Shown piece by piece: positions 7,115 through 16,857 of a DNA stretch of 64,000 bases. The notes under the pieces were generated by a model. That model was not told the DNA's origin. It made no database searches and saw only the letters and a list, made by a program, of their open reading frames with translations. The DNA comes from Deltaproteobacteria bacterium (GTDB taxonomy: Bacteria; Desulfobacterota; Syntrophia; Syntrophales; JACQWR01): the NCBI GenBank assembly GCA_016209105.1, contig JACQWR010000014.1, positions 1 to 64,000 of the forward strand, given 5' to 3'. Position 1 is the first letter of the stretch; every line of letters starts with the position of its first letter. The position numbers and the translations under genes were made by a program.

Positions 7115-9685
7115 GTGACTAAATCCTTTCGCATCCTTATTCTGGCAGACAACCCAATTGATGCCGAGTTGATTCAGGCTGAACTACGGAAGGCAAGGGG
7201 CGTCTTCACCACGAAAGTGGTAATGACTGAAAAAGATTTTGTCCAGGAACTGCAAGAATTTTCCCCCGATCTTATCCTTGCCGACGATGATCTTTCACAA
7301 TATGACGGCGCATTAGCTCTTGCAGAGGCGAGAAGCAGGTGCCCCGACACACCGTTTATTATGGTAACGGGAACTGTCGGCGAGGACCGTGCCATCGAAA
7401 TTCTTACACAGGGGGCGAAGGATTATGTTCTGAAGAGCCGGCTCAAGCAGCGGTTGTCGTTTGCCGTCCGGAGAGCCCTCACGGAGGCGGAAGGACACCG
7501 GGCGCGAAAGCAGGCGGAGGATGAACTCCGTGAAGCCCACAGAACCATGGAGATGAGGGTTAAGGCCAGAACTTTGGATCTGGAAACTGAGATTGCGGTG
7601 CGTAAACAGACGGAGGATGCGCTGCGGGAGAGCGAGAAAGCGTTCAGGCGACTGGCTCAAGAAAGTGAGTTGATTTCAGAGATTGGGCGAATTATCAGTT
7701 CAACTCTGGATATCGATGAGGTGTACGAACGTTTTGCCGAGAAAGTCCGGGAGATTATCCCCTTTGACAGCATTACCATCAACATAATAAACTTGAAGAA
7801 TAATACGCGCACCATTCGATATAATTCAGGAATTCAAATTAAAAACCGGAAAATTGGGGATGTTATTCCTTTAGACGGGTCCGTGACCGGAAAGGTCGCG
7901 CACTCGCGGTCAAGTTTGTTCCTTACGATAAAAGACAAAGAAGAATTATTGAGACAGTACCCCGGTGTGCAGCTCACTATCGAATCCGGAATTCAATCGA
8001 TGATGTTGATCCCTTTAATCGCGAACGATGAAGTGATAGCTCTTTTCAACCTGCGATCTATTACGCCAAACGCCTATACGGAAAATGATCTGAGGCTTGC
8101 CGAACGGGTGGGCTCTCAGATCGCAGGCGCCATTGCCAATGCACAGCTTTTTCTTGAGCACAAGCATGTGGAAAAAGCGTTACGGAAGAGCGAGAATTTG
8201 TACCGCCGTATTGTGGAGACGTCCTTGGAGGGCATCTGGAACATAGACGAGGAGTTCCAAACGACATATGTAAATCAGCGCATGGCCGACATGCTGGGCT
8301 ATACCCCGGAAGAGACACTTGGGCGAAAAGTGGAATCATTCCTGTTCGAGGAGGACTTGGAAGACTATTCGGCAAAAGTCGCCACACGCCGTCGGGGTGT
8401 AGGAGAGGTCTTTGAACGACGGTTCCGTCGCAAAGACGGATCACCGATTTGGACCCTGGTTTCCTCAACGCCGGATCTCGATGGAGAGGGCCGATTCACC
8501 GGCACCTTTTCCATGTTTACCGACATCACCGAACGTAAACAGGCGCAGGAGGCGTGCAGGATATCGGAAGAAAAGTATCGGAGTATTTATGAGAATGCTT
8601 TGGAGGGCATTTACCAGATTACGCCGGATGGTCGTTTACTGAGTGCCAACCCGGCGTTGGCACGCATGATTGGTTTTGAGACCCCTGAAGAGATGGTGGC
8701 AAGTATTACCGATGTTGTCCGTCAATTTTTTGTGCATCCTGAGGTACTGCAGGAATTGATGGGTCTGTTTAAGAAAAAAGGGGTCATTGTCGGCTTTGAA
8801 TGTGAGGCCTACCGCAGAGACGGCACGGTAATCTGGATTTTGATAAATGCCCATGCGATAAAAAGCGGAGCCGGAGAAATTATCTATCATGAAGGAACCA
8901 TGGAGGATATCACAAAGCGGAAAGAGATGGAGGAGCAGTTGCGACAGGCCTACCTGGTTCTTCATGAAACGAACGACCGTCTGATCGAAGCGGATAAACT
9001 TGCGGCAGTGGGGACGCTGGCAGCGGGCGTTGCCCATGAGATATTGAATCCTGTAAACATTATTTCCGTCGGCATCGCGACGCTGGAAAGCACACAGGCT
9101 CTCTCCGAACCCGTCAAGGAGGCGTTTGACATCTTTCGGCGACAAATCGATCGTGTTATCAAAATTACCCGAGAGCTTCAGCAATTTTCCCGAAGATCCG
9201 CAGGGGAGGTGGAATTGACCTACGTGCGTAAACTGATTCGAGATACCCTTTCGCTGTGCGAACCTCGAATCAAGGTAGAGAATATAACGCTGGAGATCGG
9301 TGACGATGACGCTCTGCCCAAAATCGCCGTGGACCACAACAGAATGGAACAGGTTTTCCTGAATATCATCAATAACGCCATGGATGCCATGGCAGAGAAA
9401 GATAATAAGGTATTGCACATCAACATGAAAGACATATCGGAACCCGGGACCGGTACGAATCGGGTGTTGGTAGCGATTTCCGATCAGGGCGGCGGCATTC
9501 CGGTCGAGAATCTGGACCGTATTTTCGATCCGTTCTTTACGACAAAGAAGGTGGGAAAGGGAACAGGGCTGGGATTGTCCATATCCCACAACATTGTCCA
9601 GAACCATGGCGGCAGAATTTGGGCGGAAAACAATTCGAGCGGCGGGGCAACATTCTTCGTGGAATTGCCGGCGGAGCTCGAATAG
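7115..9685 (+). CDS. Hybrid-type sensor histidine kinase (REC-GAF-PAS-PAS-HisKA-HATPase)
   Basis: The soluble 856-residue kinase starts with a receiver-like domain (about 5-125, acidic LILADDDLSQYDG), then a coiled coil, a GAF domain (about 190-350), two PAS domains with PAC tails (about 357-480 and 490-610), and the kinase core. The phospho-acceptor is His641 in GVAHEILNP. The N box (NIINNAMDA), G1 (DQGGGIP), F (FDPFFTTK) and G2 (GKGTGLGLS) motifs are intact. The GTG start is supported by AGGAG at 7102-7106. Its GAF region and preceding coil are close to those of the broken kinase at 10.6-12.6 kb, so the two are paralogues. No membrane segment is present, so it senses a cytoplasmic signal. 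Confidence 0.9.
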   Translation: MTKSFRILILADNPIDAELIQAELRKARGVFTTKVVMTEKDFVQELQEFSPDLILADDDLSQYDGALALAEARSRCPDTPFIMVTGTVGEDRAIEILTQGAKDYVLKSRLKQRLSFAVRRALTEAEGHRARKQAEDELREAHRTMEMRVKARTLDLETEIAVRKQTEDALRESEKAFRRLAQESELISEIGRIISSTLDIDEVYERFAEKVREIIPFDSITINIINLKNNTRTIRYNSGIQIKNRKIGDVIPLDGSVTGKVAHSRSSLFLTIKDKEELLRQYPGVQLTIESGIQSMMLIPLIANDEVIALFNLRSITPNAYTENDLRLAERVGSQIAGAIANAQLFLEHKHVEKALRKSENLYRRIVETSLEGIWNIDEEFQTTYVNQRMADMLGYTPEETLGRKVESFLFEEDLEDYSAKVATRRRGVGEVFERRFRRKDGSPIWTLVSSTPDLDGEGRFTGTFSMFTDITERKQAQEACRISEEKYRSIYENALEGIYQITPDGRLLSANPALARMIGFETPEEMVASITDVVRQFFVHPEVLQELMGLFKKKGVIVGFECEAYRRDGTVIWILINAHAIKSGAGEIIYHEGTMEDITKRKEMEEQLRQAYLVLHETNDRLIEADKLAAVGTLAAGVAHEILNPVNIISVGIATLESTQALSEPVKEAFDIFRRQIDRVIKITRELQQFSRRSAGEVELTYVRKLIRDTLSLCEPRIKVENITLEIGDDDALPKIAVDHNRMEQVFLNIINNAMDAMAEKDNKVLHINMKDISEPGTGTNRVLVAISDQGGGIPVENLDRIFDPFFTTKKVGKGTGLGLSISHNIVQNHGGRIWAENNSSGGATFFVELPAELE

Positions 9686-9722
9686 GATCTGCCGATCTCG
9701 TGAGATCACAGCCCGGGGTGTG

Positions 9723-9764
9723 ACACTCCTTGCCGATCTGCGGGGACCAATCAGCAAGGAGTGT
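9723..9764. terminator. Stem-loop between convergent genes
   Basis: ACACTCCTTGC at 9723-9733 pairs with GCAAGGAGTGT at 9754-9764 around a 20-base loop. It lies between the convergent kinase gene and response regulator gene and could end transcription from both sides. No strong U-tract follows, so the terminator role is tentative. Confidence 0.4.
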
Positions 9765-9766
9765 GT

Positions 9767-10135
9767 TCAACCGATCATCTTGATGAGTTTGATGAGGACG
9801 GTAGTCTCCATGTACTCGAGATCAAAGGGCTTACAGACATAATCGTAAGCACCCAGTTCAAGGGCTTTTTTGGCGGCGCTATTGTCCAGAACGGCCGTCG
9901 CCATGATCACGCCGATTGCCGGGTCGATCTCCTTGATCTGCTTCAAGGCCTCCAGTCCCCCCATGCCGGGCATAATGATGTCCAAAAGGACAATATGGGG
10001 TCGTATCTCCTTTGCCTTCTGAATGGCCTCCTCGCCGCTTTGGGCCGTATGGACTTCGAAGTTCTTTGTCTGAAAAAATGTCTTGAGAAAAAATAGAACA
10101 TCCGCCTCATCATCGACAATCAGAAGTTTATACAT
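9767..10135 (-). CDS. Single-domain response regulator (CheY-like)
   Basis: The 122-residue protein is a stand-alone receiver domain: acidic pair LIVDDE at the start, phospho-acceptor Asp52 in VLLDIIMPG, the Thr in MATAV and the conserved Lys in VCKPFD. It has no output domain. It converges on the kinase at 7115-9685 and is a natural partner for it or for the kinase at 13446-16409; the sequence alone does not decide. A palindromic repeat unit lies just upstream (10163-10200). Confidence 0.9.
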   Translation of the reverse strand: MYKLLIVDDEADVLFFLKTFFQTKNFEVHTAQSGEEAIQKAKEIRPHIVLLDIIMPGMGGLEALKQIKEIDPAIGVIMATAVLDNSAAKKALELGAYDYVCKPFDLEYMETTVLIKLIKMIG

Positions 10136-10162
10136 AGAACCCCTTTTCGCATAACGTATTGT

Positions 10163-10200
10163 GAAGCTCCCCGCCCACAGGGCGGGGCTTCCCGGTCAAA
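10163..10200. repeat. Palindromic repeat, half of module B
   Basis: GAAGCTCCCCGCCC pairs with GGGCGGGGCTTC, followed by CCCGGTCA and a T-rich run. The same hairpin, with its CCGGGAAGCCCCGC edge, recurs at about 48.06, 53.55 and 55.18 kb. Here only half of the full module is present. It could work as a terminator in addition to being a repeat. Confidence 0.65.
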
Positions 10201-10584
10201 ATATTTTTACTTATAATATAGAATTATTCTTATTCAAATATTTGGTATTGTCAAGGTAGATCACCAGAAAATCAAAGTTTAGTCCACAGACGGCTTAGAG
10301 TTTCTGTGCGGATTCAAACCACATAACAGATAGTTCACCGTAATCAGTTCCTCGCGGTCGTATCTCCTTGACAGGTGAACGCCTTTTCCATAAACTCACT
10401 CTATCGAAGATGAAAAACAGAAGATGAGGTTGGGCTGGTACTTGTGGAGCCGACAATCCCGATCGAACTTGCCAGAAGGCTGAGAACTGTCCTCGGTGGT
10501 AAGACGAAACGGTGACGGGATGTCTTGTCCCGTTGGGGGTGGATAGTCTGTTTTTCATGATCTGGCAATGGAAAGGAGAAGGAC
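10201..10584. other. Intergenic stretch with no clear gene
   Basis: An AT-rich segment (10201-10290) is followed by moderate-GC sequence up to the ribosome-binding site of the next kinase. A short plus-strand frame ending at about 10526 reads like a protein tail (VGLVLVEPTIPIELARR), but it has a stop close upstream and no start. It may be a decayed gene end. Nothing else could be supported. Confidence 0.3.
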
Positions 10585-12599
10585 ATGACGAACGAGCCAG
10601 GGATGCCCATGACAAACCGTTCCTTGATTATGCTGCCTCTGCTGATCATCGCGGGCTTCCTGGGGAATTATTTTACCGTCCCCTGTTTTTCGGGGCCGAT
10701 TTCATTTTCGGAAGCACGGCGGTCCTGCTGGTCCTATATCTCTATGGTCTGTCCTGGGGTATGCTGGCTGCGGTCCTGGTGCATTCCCATACCTATTTTC
10801 TATGGGGACATCCCTTCGGGTGGATCAATTTTGTCAGTGAGGCCCTGTTCGTGGGCCTGTTTCTCAAAAAGGGGTGCCTCACCATACTGGAACTGGACGG
10901 GTTGTTCTGGCTGATCATCGGCATGCCCATGGCCTGGTTTTACCACGGCGTGGTCATGCACATGGACGCCACGACGGCCTCCTTCATCATGCTCAAGCAG
11001 GCCATCAACGGCATCTTCAACGCCCTCCTGATCAGCCTGGCTGTCTGCTATCTGCCCCTCAGCAAACTCCTGAAGTACCCGTCACTCGAACGAAAGATAT
11101 CGTTCCGGGAGGCGCTATTCCACTTGTTTGTCCTCATGGTCCTGGTGCCGGTGCTGCTGCTCGTCCGGATCGAGGTGCGGGACAAGAAGGCAAGACTGGA
11201 AGCCAATGCCATGGCCGAACTGCAATCAGCTTCGGCCAACGTGCAGTCCCATCTGATTACCTGGTACCATTCGTACATGCATGCCATACAGGAACTGGCG
11301 CGTCAGGCTGTCAGTGCCTCGACTCACGCGCAATTGCAGCAATCCACTGATGTTTTGAAACGCTCCTTTCGGGACTTTGTCACGGTGCATATCGAGAATG
11401 CCGAGGGACGGACCATTGCCTTTACTCCCCTGGTGAATGAGCGGGGTGGGGCTACCCTCGGCGTGGATTTTTCAGGGAGAGACTGGTTTCGAGAGGTAAA
11501 GGCTACGCGGCGTGAGCTGGTGTCGGAGGTGTTCATGGGGCGACTCGCTGTTTTTTCCCCCATTATCAATCTCTGTGCGCCCGTGATCCGCCAAAACCGA
11601 TTTTTGGGTTGCGCCACCGGTACGGTGGATTTGAAACAGCTACGGGAAACTCTTCACTCTTTTCGATCGGAGAAGATAACCAGTTTGACGCTCAGCGATC
11701 CTCACGGCCGCGTTATTGCCGGCACAGACCCGGACATTAAACCCCTGCAGCCGTGGAATTTGAAGAAGAAGGGGTTCTCCCTATCCGTCAATGACCAGGT
11801 ATATCTCTGGAGGCCCGACGATCGCCCCTTGCCCTCCATGGTTCGCTGGAAGCAATCCTATTACGTGCAGGAGAGCGTGTTAGGGCCGAAACTGCCATGG
11901 AAACTTACCATCCAGACCCCCGTTGCCCCGCTCCAGGGCGTTCTATACTCCATGTACGTGAAGATCCTGTCCATTGCAGTCGTTCTGACGATCCTGGCCC
12001 TCCTGCTTTCCCACATCTTCAGCCGGTGGTTCACCCGCAATCTGGACGAACTGGCGATGGAAACCGTCAATCTGCCGGAGAAACTCATGGAAGGCAAGGA
12101 GGTCAACTGGCCGACCAGCGTCACGCGGGAAATAGACGCACTGATCCAGAATGTGAAGTCTATGGCCGGTGTCCTGATGGTGAATTTTAATCAATTGCGG
12201 ATGCAAGGCGACGAACTCAGGCAGGCCAACCGGGAACTGCACCAGGAAATTCAGGAGCGGAGGCGGGCCGAGGAAGCGCTGCAGGAGAGCGAAAAAACGG
12301 CAAAACGCTTGGCTCAGGAAAATGAGCTGGTTGCAGAGATCGGGCGAGTCATCGGTTCGACGCTGGATATTGATATGGTATACGAACGTTTTGCCGATAA
12401 GGTCCGGGAAATGCTCCCCTTTGATAACATTTCCATCAACATTGTAAGCGTCAAGAATAATACCCGCACCGTTCGATACAATGCAGGGGTGCATATTAAA
12501 GGGCGGAAAGCCGGGGATGTCTTTCCCCTCTATGGTTCATTGACCAGCAGGGTCATGGGTACAAGGTCGAGTCTGCTCCTTCAGAAATTCCGGACTTAG
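10585..12599 (+). pseudogene. Membrane sensor histidine kinase, frameshifted and 3'-truncated
   Basis: From ATG 10585 (AAGGAGAAGG just upstream) the protein starts MTNRSLIMLPLLIIAGFLGN, then continues in the neighbouring frame from LFFGADFIFG onward. One C appears to be missing in the run at about 10680-10684. After the switch the protein has about six membrane helices, a large extracytoplasmic Cache-like sensor (roughly 10.2 to 11.9 kb equivalent, ending before the last helix at about 11960), a HAMP-like region, a coiled coil and the first two thirds of a GAF domain. It then runs into a repeat at 12584 and stops at 12599, with no PAS or kinase core. The two lesions make a pseudogene likely. 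The GAF part is paralogous to the kinase at 7115. Confidence 0.75.
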
Positions 12600-12701
12600 G
12601 TTTTCCCTGTCGGGTCAATGCCGGTCTGTGGCCAAACGGCACGCGCGGCGCTGTACTGCCATATCAGAAAGGGGTTCATAATTCAACAAGTCTGAGTCGG
12701 A
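12584..12701. repeat. 119-bp direct repeat, copy B
   Basis: This second copy matches the segment at 6731-6849. It joins the kinase pseudogene exactly where homology to the kinase paralogue ends, and it provides that frame with its stop codon. On its other side lies insertion-sequence debris, consistent with the repeat being an element end or a recombination scar. Confidence 0.7.
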
Positions 12702-12742
12702 GATGGCGGGTCAATTTGAGAAGACATATTGAAGCTCTCCGC

Positions 12743-12775
12743 AGCAAGCTGCGGAGAATCTTCGATTCTTAATGA
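12743..12775. repeat. Palindromic repeat, module A
   Basis: The hairpin GAAGCTCTCCGCAGC/GCTGCGGAGAATC is followed by TTCGATTCTTAA. The same module is found at about 36.65, 48.12 and 55.29 kb, and hybrid versions lie at 51.90 and 62.55 kb. Confidence 0.65.
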
Positions 12776-12814
12776 ATTGTAGCGTTTGCATTCGCTTGGA
12801 GAGGTGGAGGTATT

Positions 12815-13305
12815 ATGGCATTGAAGAAAAGCTTTTCAGAAATTCCCCTTGTTCATCCTCATGCTGCAGGAATCGATAGTGGCGCTACGTTTCATGTTGT
12901 GGCCGTCTCACCAAACCATGATCCTGCTCCCGTCAGACAATTTCAAAGCTTTACGACGGATCTTCACAAACTCTCCCAATGGCTACGGGCAATCGGGGTT
13001 AAATTTGTAGCTATGGAGTCTACGGGGATTTACTGGATTCCTGTTGGGTTATTGAGGGCGAGTTTTCGTCCGAGCGAACAGATTGCCACCCTTCGAGCCT
13101 ATCTACGTCACCGGGAAAGATTAATCGAATATTCGGCAGCCCATATCCAGCATATGCAGAAGGCTCTTATGCAGATGAATTTACCGCTTCATCATGTTGT
13201 CTCAGATATAACCGGGGCAACCGGCATGAAAATTATTCGAGATATTATCCAAGGAGAGCGGTGCGCTGCCAAGCTGGCAGCCCACAGGGATATCCGCTGC
13301 AAAAA
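12815..13305 (+). pseudogene. IS110-family transposase remnant
   Basis: The N-terminal part shows the IS110 RuvC-like start (HAAGIDSGATFHVVAV, with the first catalytic Asp) and the MESTGIYWIPV motif. The frame then jumps straight to LLRASFRPSEQIATLRAY, so about 40 codons containing the next acidic residues are missing. It continues through the coiled region (YSAAHIQHMQKALMQMN) to HRDIRCK, where IS110 homology ends and another element begins. The whole C-terminal half with its Ser motif is absent. The element is inactive. Confidence 0.75.
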
Positions 13306-13445
13306 AACGGGGTTGTCGTGGATGTGCACCGGATCAAATGGATTCGCCATAGCCGGTATGCAACCAGACAAGAGGCGATACAGGACATTACCGAGTATAT
13401 CGAGATCTTCTATAATCATGACACCCGCCACCGTCCCTTAGCACG
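13305..13445 (+). pseudogene. IS3-family OrfB C-terminal remnant
   Basis: In the frame covering about 13330-13445 the sequence reads HSRYATRQEAIQDITEYIE followed by IFYN, the conserved tail of IS3-family OrfB integrases just before the RRH motif. The DDE residues lie upstream and are missing. It is joined directly to the IS110 remnant in a different frame and ends beside the stop of the kinase gene on the other strand. This is nested insertion-sequence debris. Confidence 0.65.
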
Positions 13446-16409
13446 TTACCGGGGATGATCAGGTTTATCCAGCGCTTCCCTGACCTTTCTTAACAGGTCA
13501 TTCAGCGATATGGGTTTTGAGATGAAGTCAAACTCCTTGTCCACGATGCCTTTATCAAGGACAACATCTCTCGTATAGCCGCTGGTAAAGAGCACTTTGA
13601 TGTGGGGGCTTATCTTGCTTATCTCATCATAGACCTCTCGTCCGTTCTTCTTCGGCATGACCGAGTCAATAATCAGGAGGTCTATGTTTTTATGGGCATT
13701 GAATTTAAACAGGGCATCTTCACCGTCTACCGCTTGTATAATGGTGTAGCCGTATTTGGCGAGCATCGCTTTTATCAGACCCCTTACGCCTTCGTTGTCC
13801 TCTGCAACAAGGATGGTTTCCCTGCCCCTTTGAATATCTGCCGGAGATGGTTTTTCTTTTTCAACCACCGCATTTATTGCCGGGAGGTAGATATGGAAGG
13901 TCGTTCCCTTACGCGGTTCGCTGTATACGGTAATGTATCCGTTATGCTGCTTTACTGCCCCGTATACCGTGGAGAGACCGAGTCCTGTTCCCTTCCCCAC
14001 TTCTTTGGTGGTAAAAAAGGGATCGAAGATATGTTCCCTTATTGTCTCATCCATGCCTATGCCGGTATCCGATACGGATAAGAGCGCATATCTCCCGGGT
14101 TTGATAAACTCGTGGATTTGTGTGGACTCGGGCTCCATCTCTACCAGCGTCGTCTCTATGGTCAGCGCCCCTCCTTTCGGCATGGCGTCCCTCGCATTGG
14201 TGGCAAGGTTGAATAATATCTGATCGATCTGGGTCATATCCGCCATGACAACGGGCTCATCAAAGGTTAAGAAGGTCTTTAACAGGATATCCTCTGTTAA
14301 GAGTCGTCGTAAGAGTTTCTCCGTGCCTTTGATAATGTCGTTCAATTTAATGGGTTTAAGGCTTATGGGCTGCTGTCTGCTGAATGCCAGAAGGCTTTGG
14401 GTAAGGTTGGCTGCCTTCTGTGTTGCGGAAAGTATCTGATCTACATATACATGTGAGGGGTCTTCTCTCTCCATCTGCATCTGCAAGAGTGTTCCATATC
14501 CGGTCATGATGGTAAGGATGTTGTTGAAGTCATGGGCAATGCCGCCTGCCAGGGTGCCTATGGCCTCCATCTTCTGTGCCTGGCGGAGCTGGAATTCAAG
14601 GCGTTTCCGCTCGGTAATGTCCTCCACGGTCCCTTCATAATAGAGGATCTTCCCTTCTGCGTCACGCACAGCCTTGGCGTTTACCGAAGTCCAAAATTTA
14701 CTCCCGTCTTTGCGATACCGTTCAGATTCAAAGTTTTTTATATATCCGTACGTGTTGATTATTTCTTTAAACCGTGTCCGCTCCTCGGGGTGGACATAGC
14801 GCTGATGGGCTATATCGCTCGTTGACTGAATCATCTCTTCCGGCGAATCATAACCGTACATCCTGGCCTGCGCCGGGTTGGTGCTTAAATAACCGCCATC
14901 CAGAGTGACCCTGGATATTCCGATGACGGCGTTCTCAAAGATTTCACGATATTTTTCTTCGCTTTCCTTGAGGGCCTTTTCGGTCTCCTTCCGTCGGGTG
15001 ATGTCGGTAATCATGGCAAATGCCCCCGTGAATCGCCCCTGCTCATCCGCCATGGGCGTCATCGAGGAGTGAACCCAGAGGGTGGTTCCGTCCTTACGGC
15101 GGTACCTCCGCTCATATTGTTCTGAAATGCCCTGCCTGCGTCTCTTACGGCTCTCCATAATCATTGGCATGTCTTCTTTGAACATGCTGCCAAGGAGGTT
15201 GTTGCCAATCATCTCCTCCGGGGTGTACCCCAGCATATCTGCCATCCGTGCATTGACAAAGGAAACGTTGAATTGCTCATCAAGGACAATGATCCCCTCA
15301 TCGGCAGTATCAACGATACGGCGATATTTCTCTTCGCTTTGACGCAGTTCTTCGGCGAACTGCTTTTGGCTTTCAATCGCCCTGGCAAGCTTCAAGTTGC
15401 CGTAACTCAGTCTGGAAATCAGCGCGGAAAACTTCACAATAAAATCTACCAGGCTGTTTATCTTGTCCCTGCTAAACCGCGGCACGCGTTGCAACGCAGT
15501 TAGATATGCCTTTTTGTCGAATCCGAATTTCTCCGCCTGAATGGAAAACGTCTCAGTATCAATTGCATCATCTTCGTAAAAGAACTGGCCTGTGTAGATA
15601 TTGCAGACATGTTTGCCGCCGATAAACAGGGGGGCCACAATATCCCACATATTGTTCTTGCACTTGTAAACCACATATTTCCCCTCGTGCAGGTCTTGAG
15701 CATGAGAAAGATCGCTTTCAATACAGTTCCGCGCAGTCTGGGGATTGAGACGGTGGAATTTGGTACAGACGTCCTGCCAGCCCGATAATACCAGTATATT
15801 TCCCTTAAGGTCATGTATGCCGAAGGGCATATCGGTCAGTTTATGAAAGTCATCCATCAGTTCTTTAATTGTCCGGGTATCGATAATATTGATCAATTCC
15901 TGATCGCTTATCTCTCTATCCGGAGATAAAATAGAGTCCAACTTCAATCTCAGCCGTTCTTCGCTTTCCCGCAGCATTTCCTCGGCCTTCTTGCGCTTGG
16001 TGATATCGCGGGAATTTTCCACAATGATTGTCCGGCCGGATTTTTGCGCTATTGCTCTATTTACTATCTCAAACCATCGCCAGGAGCCGTCTTTATGCCG
16101 CCAGCGCACTTCCCTGGACTCGACTGTAGCGCCCGGATTGCGCATGATCTCTTCGGCGATAGATATGGCAATCGCCAGATCGTCCGGATGAGGAGCAATT
16201 ACCGCCCCCCTCTTTTTTCCTATCAGCTCTTCAGGCTTGTATCCCAGTAGCCGCTCAACAGAGGGGCTTATATATTGCACGGTATTGTCTGCATCGTAAA
16301 CCGTGATAATCTCCAAGGAGTATTCAATGAGGTTTCGGAAGAACCCCTCGCTTTCCATGAGCGCTGCTTGTTTGCGTGTTTTTTTTGCGGTGCGGTCTTT
16401 ACTGTTCAC
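13446..16409 (-). CDS. Hybrid sensor histidine kinase (PAS-PocR-PAS-PAS-HisKA-HATPase-REC)
   Basis: The 987-residue soluble kinase has a PAS domain (about 20-145), a PocR ligand-binding domain (about 165-335, LINIIDTRTIKELMDDF and later GGKHVCNIYTGQFF with several Cys), two more PAS domains (about 365-490 and 490-615), the kinase core and a C-terminal receiver. The acceptor His is in AGGIAHDFNNIL; NLATNARDA, DTGIGM, FDPFFTTK and GKGTGLGLS are intact. The receiver Asp is in LLIIDSVMPKKNG. PocR domains bind small metabolites, and their Cys residues may add redox sensing. It is the largest sensor in the region. It ends next to insertion debris but appears complete. Confidence 0.9.
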   Translation of the reverse strand: MNSKDRTAKKTRKQAALMESEGFFRNLIEYSLEIITVYDADNTVQYISPSVERLLGYKPEELIGKKRGAVIAPHPDDLAIAISIAEEIMRNPGATVESREVRWRHKDGSWRWFEIVNRAIAQKSGRTIIVENSRDITKRKKAEEMLRESEERLRLKLDSILSPDREISDQELINIIDTRTIKELMDDFHKLTDMPFGIHDLKGNILVLSGWQDVCTKFHRLNPQTARNCIESDLSHAQDLHEGKYVVYKCKNNMWDIVAPLFIGGKHVCNIYTGQFFYEDDAIDTETFSIQAEKFGFDKKAYLTALQRVPRFSRDKINSLVDFIVKFSALISRLSYGNLKLARAIESQKQFAEELRQSEEKYRRIVDTADEGIIVLDEQFNVSFVNARMADMLGYTPEEMIGNNLLGSMFKEDMPMIMESRKRRRQGISEQYERRYRRKDGTTLWVHSSMTPMADEQGRFTGAFAMITDITRRKETEKALKESEEKYREIFENAVIGISRVTLDGGYLSTNPAQARMYGYDSPEEMIQSTSDIAHQRYVHPEERTRFKEIINTYGYIKNFESERYRKDGSKFWTSVNAKAVRDAEGKILYYEGTVEDITERKRLEFQLRQAQKMEAIGTLAGGIAHDFNNILTIMTGYGTLLQMQMEREDPSHVYVDQILSATQKAANLTQSLLAFSRQQPISLKPIKLNDIIKGTEKLLRRLLTEDILLKTFLTFDEPVVMADMTQIDQILFNLATNARDAMPKGGALTIETTLVEMEPESTQIHEFIKPGRYALLSVSDTGIGMDETIREHIFDPFFTTKEVGKGTGLGLSTVYGAVKQHNGYITVYSEPRKGTTFHIYLPAINAVVEKEKPSPADIQRGRETILVAEDNEGVRGLIKAMLAKYGYTIIQAVDGEDALFKFNAHKNIDLLIIDSVMPKKNGREVYDEISKISPHIKVLFTSGYTRDVVLDKGIVDKEFDFISKPISLNDLLRKVREALDKPDHPR

Positions 16410-16450
16410 GACTCACCTCTGGCAGTGTCTCGGTCTGGAAAGAGGGCAGG

Positions 16451-16663
16451 ATGCGAAAACGTTATACATTCCTTGTATCGGAAACGGAGGGGTTTGTTGG
16501 GAAGATGTCGGGGAACCCGTGCTATTTTGCAGAATTGATCCTCGTTATTATCGGCAATTTGCTTATTTGGTTCGGGCTGAATATCCGCACCCATATTGAG
16601 CACCCCACCGCGAACGAGGCAATCTTACGATTCATTGCATTCTTAATACAACTGCAGAAATAA
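16451..16663 (+). CDS. Possible small membrane protein
   Basis: A 70-codon frame starts at an ATG preceded by AGGGCAGG. It contains one convincing hydrophobic helix (FAELILVIIGNLLIWFGLNI) and a helical tail. It lies between two minus-strand genes. It belongs to no family I recognise and could be a chance frame. The rest of the 16410-16857 gap shows no other gene or obvious terminator. Confidence 0.25.
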   Translation: MRKRYTFLVSETEGFVGKMSGNPCYFAELILVIIGNLLIWFGLNIRTHIEHPTANEAILRFIAFLIQLQK

Positions 16664-16857
16664 TCAAGAAAAATGTTTGGTCACAGAAGGCGCGGGAAGT
16701 ATTGCGGAAGCAGGGCGTAGATTGGCGATTGCTGCATAAACGATATGGTGCTGGGTCAAGGCGACGAGGGAGCAAGTTTCAGGAGGTCGGCAGGCGGCAG
16801 CGACCGTTTATTGAGGTAGAGATGAGGCTTGCGCGGGTCAAGCCGTTCGCGATTGGT

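Noticed and set aside
10295-10615. Minus-strand 106-codon frame before the broken kinase
   Set aside because: It runs across the kinase ribosome-binding site and start, and shows neither motif nor plausible composition.
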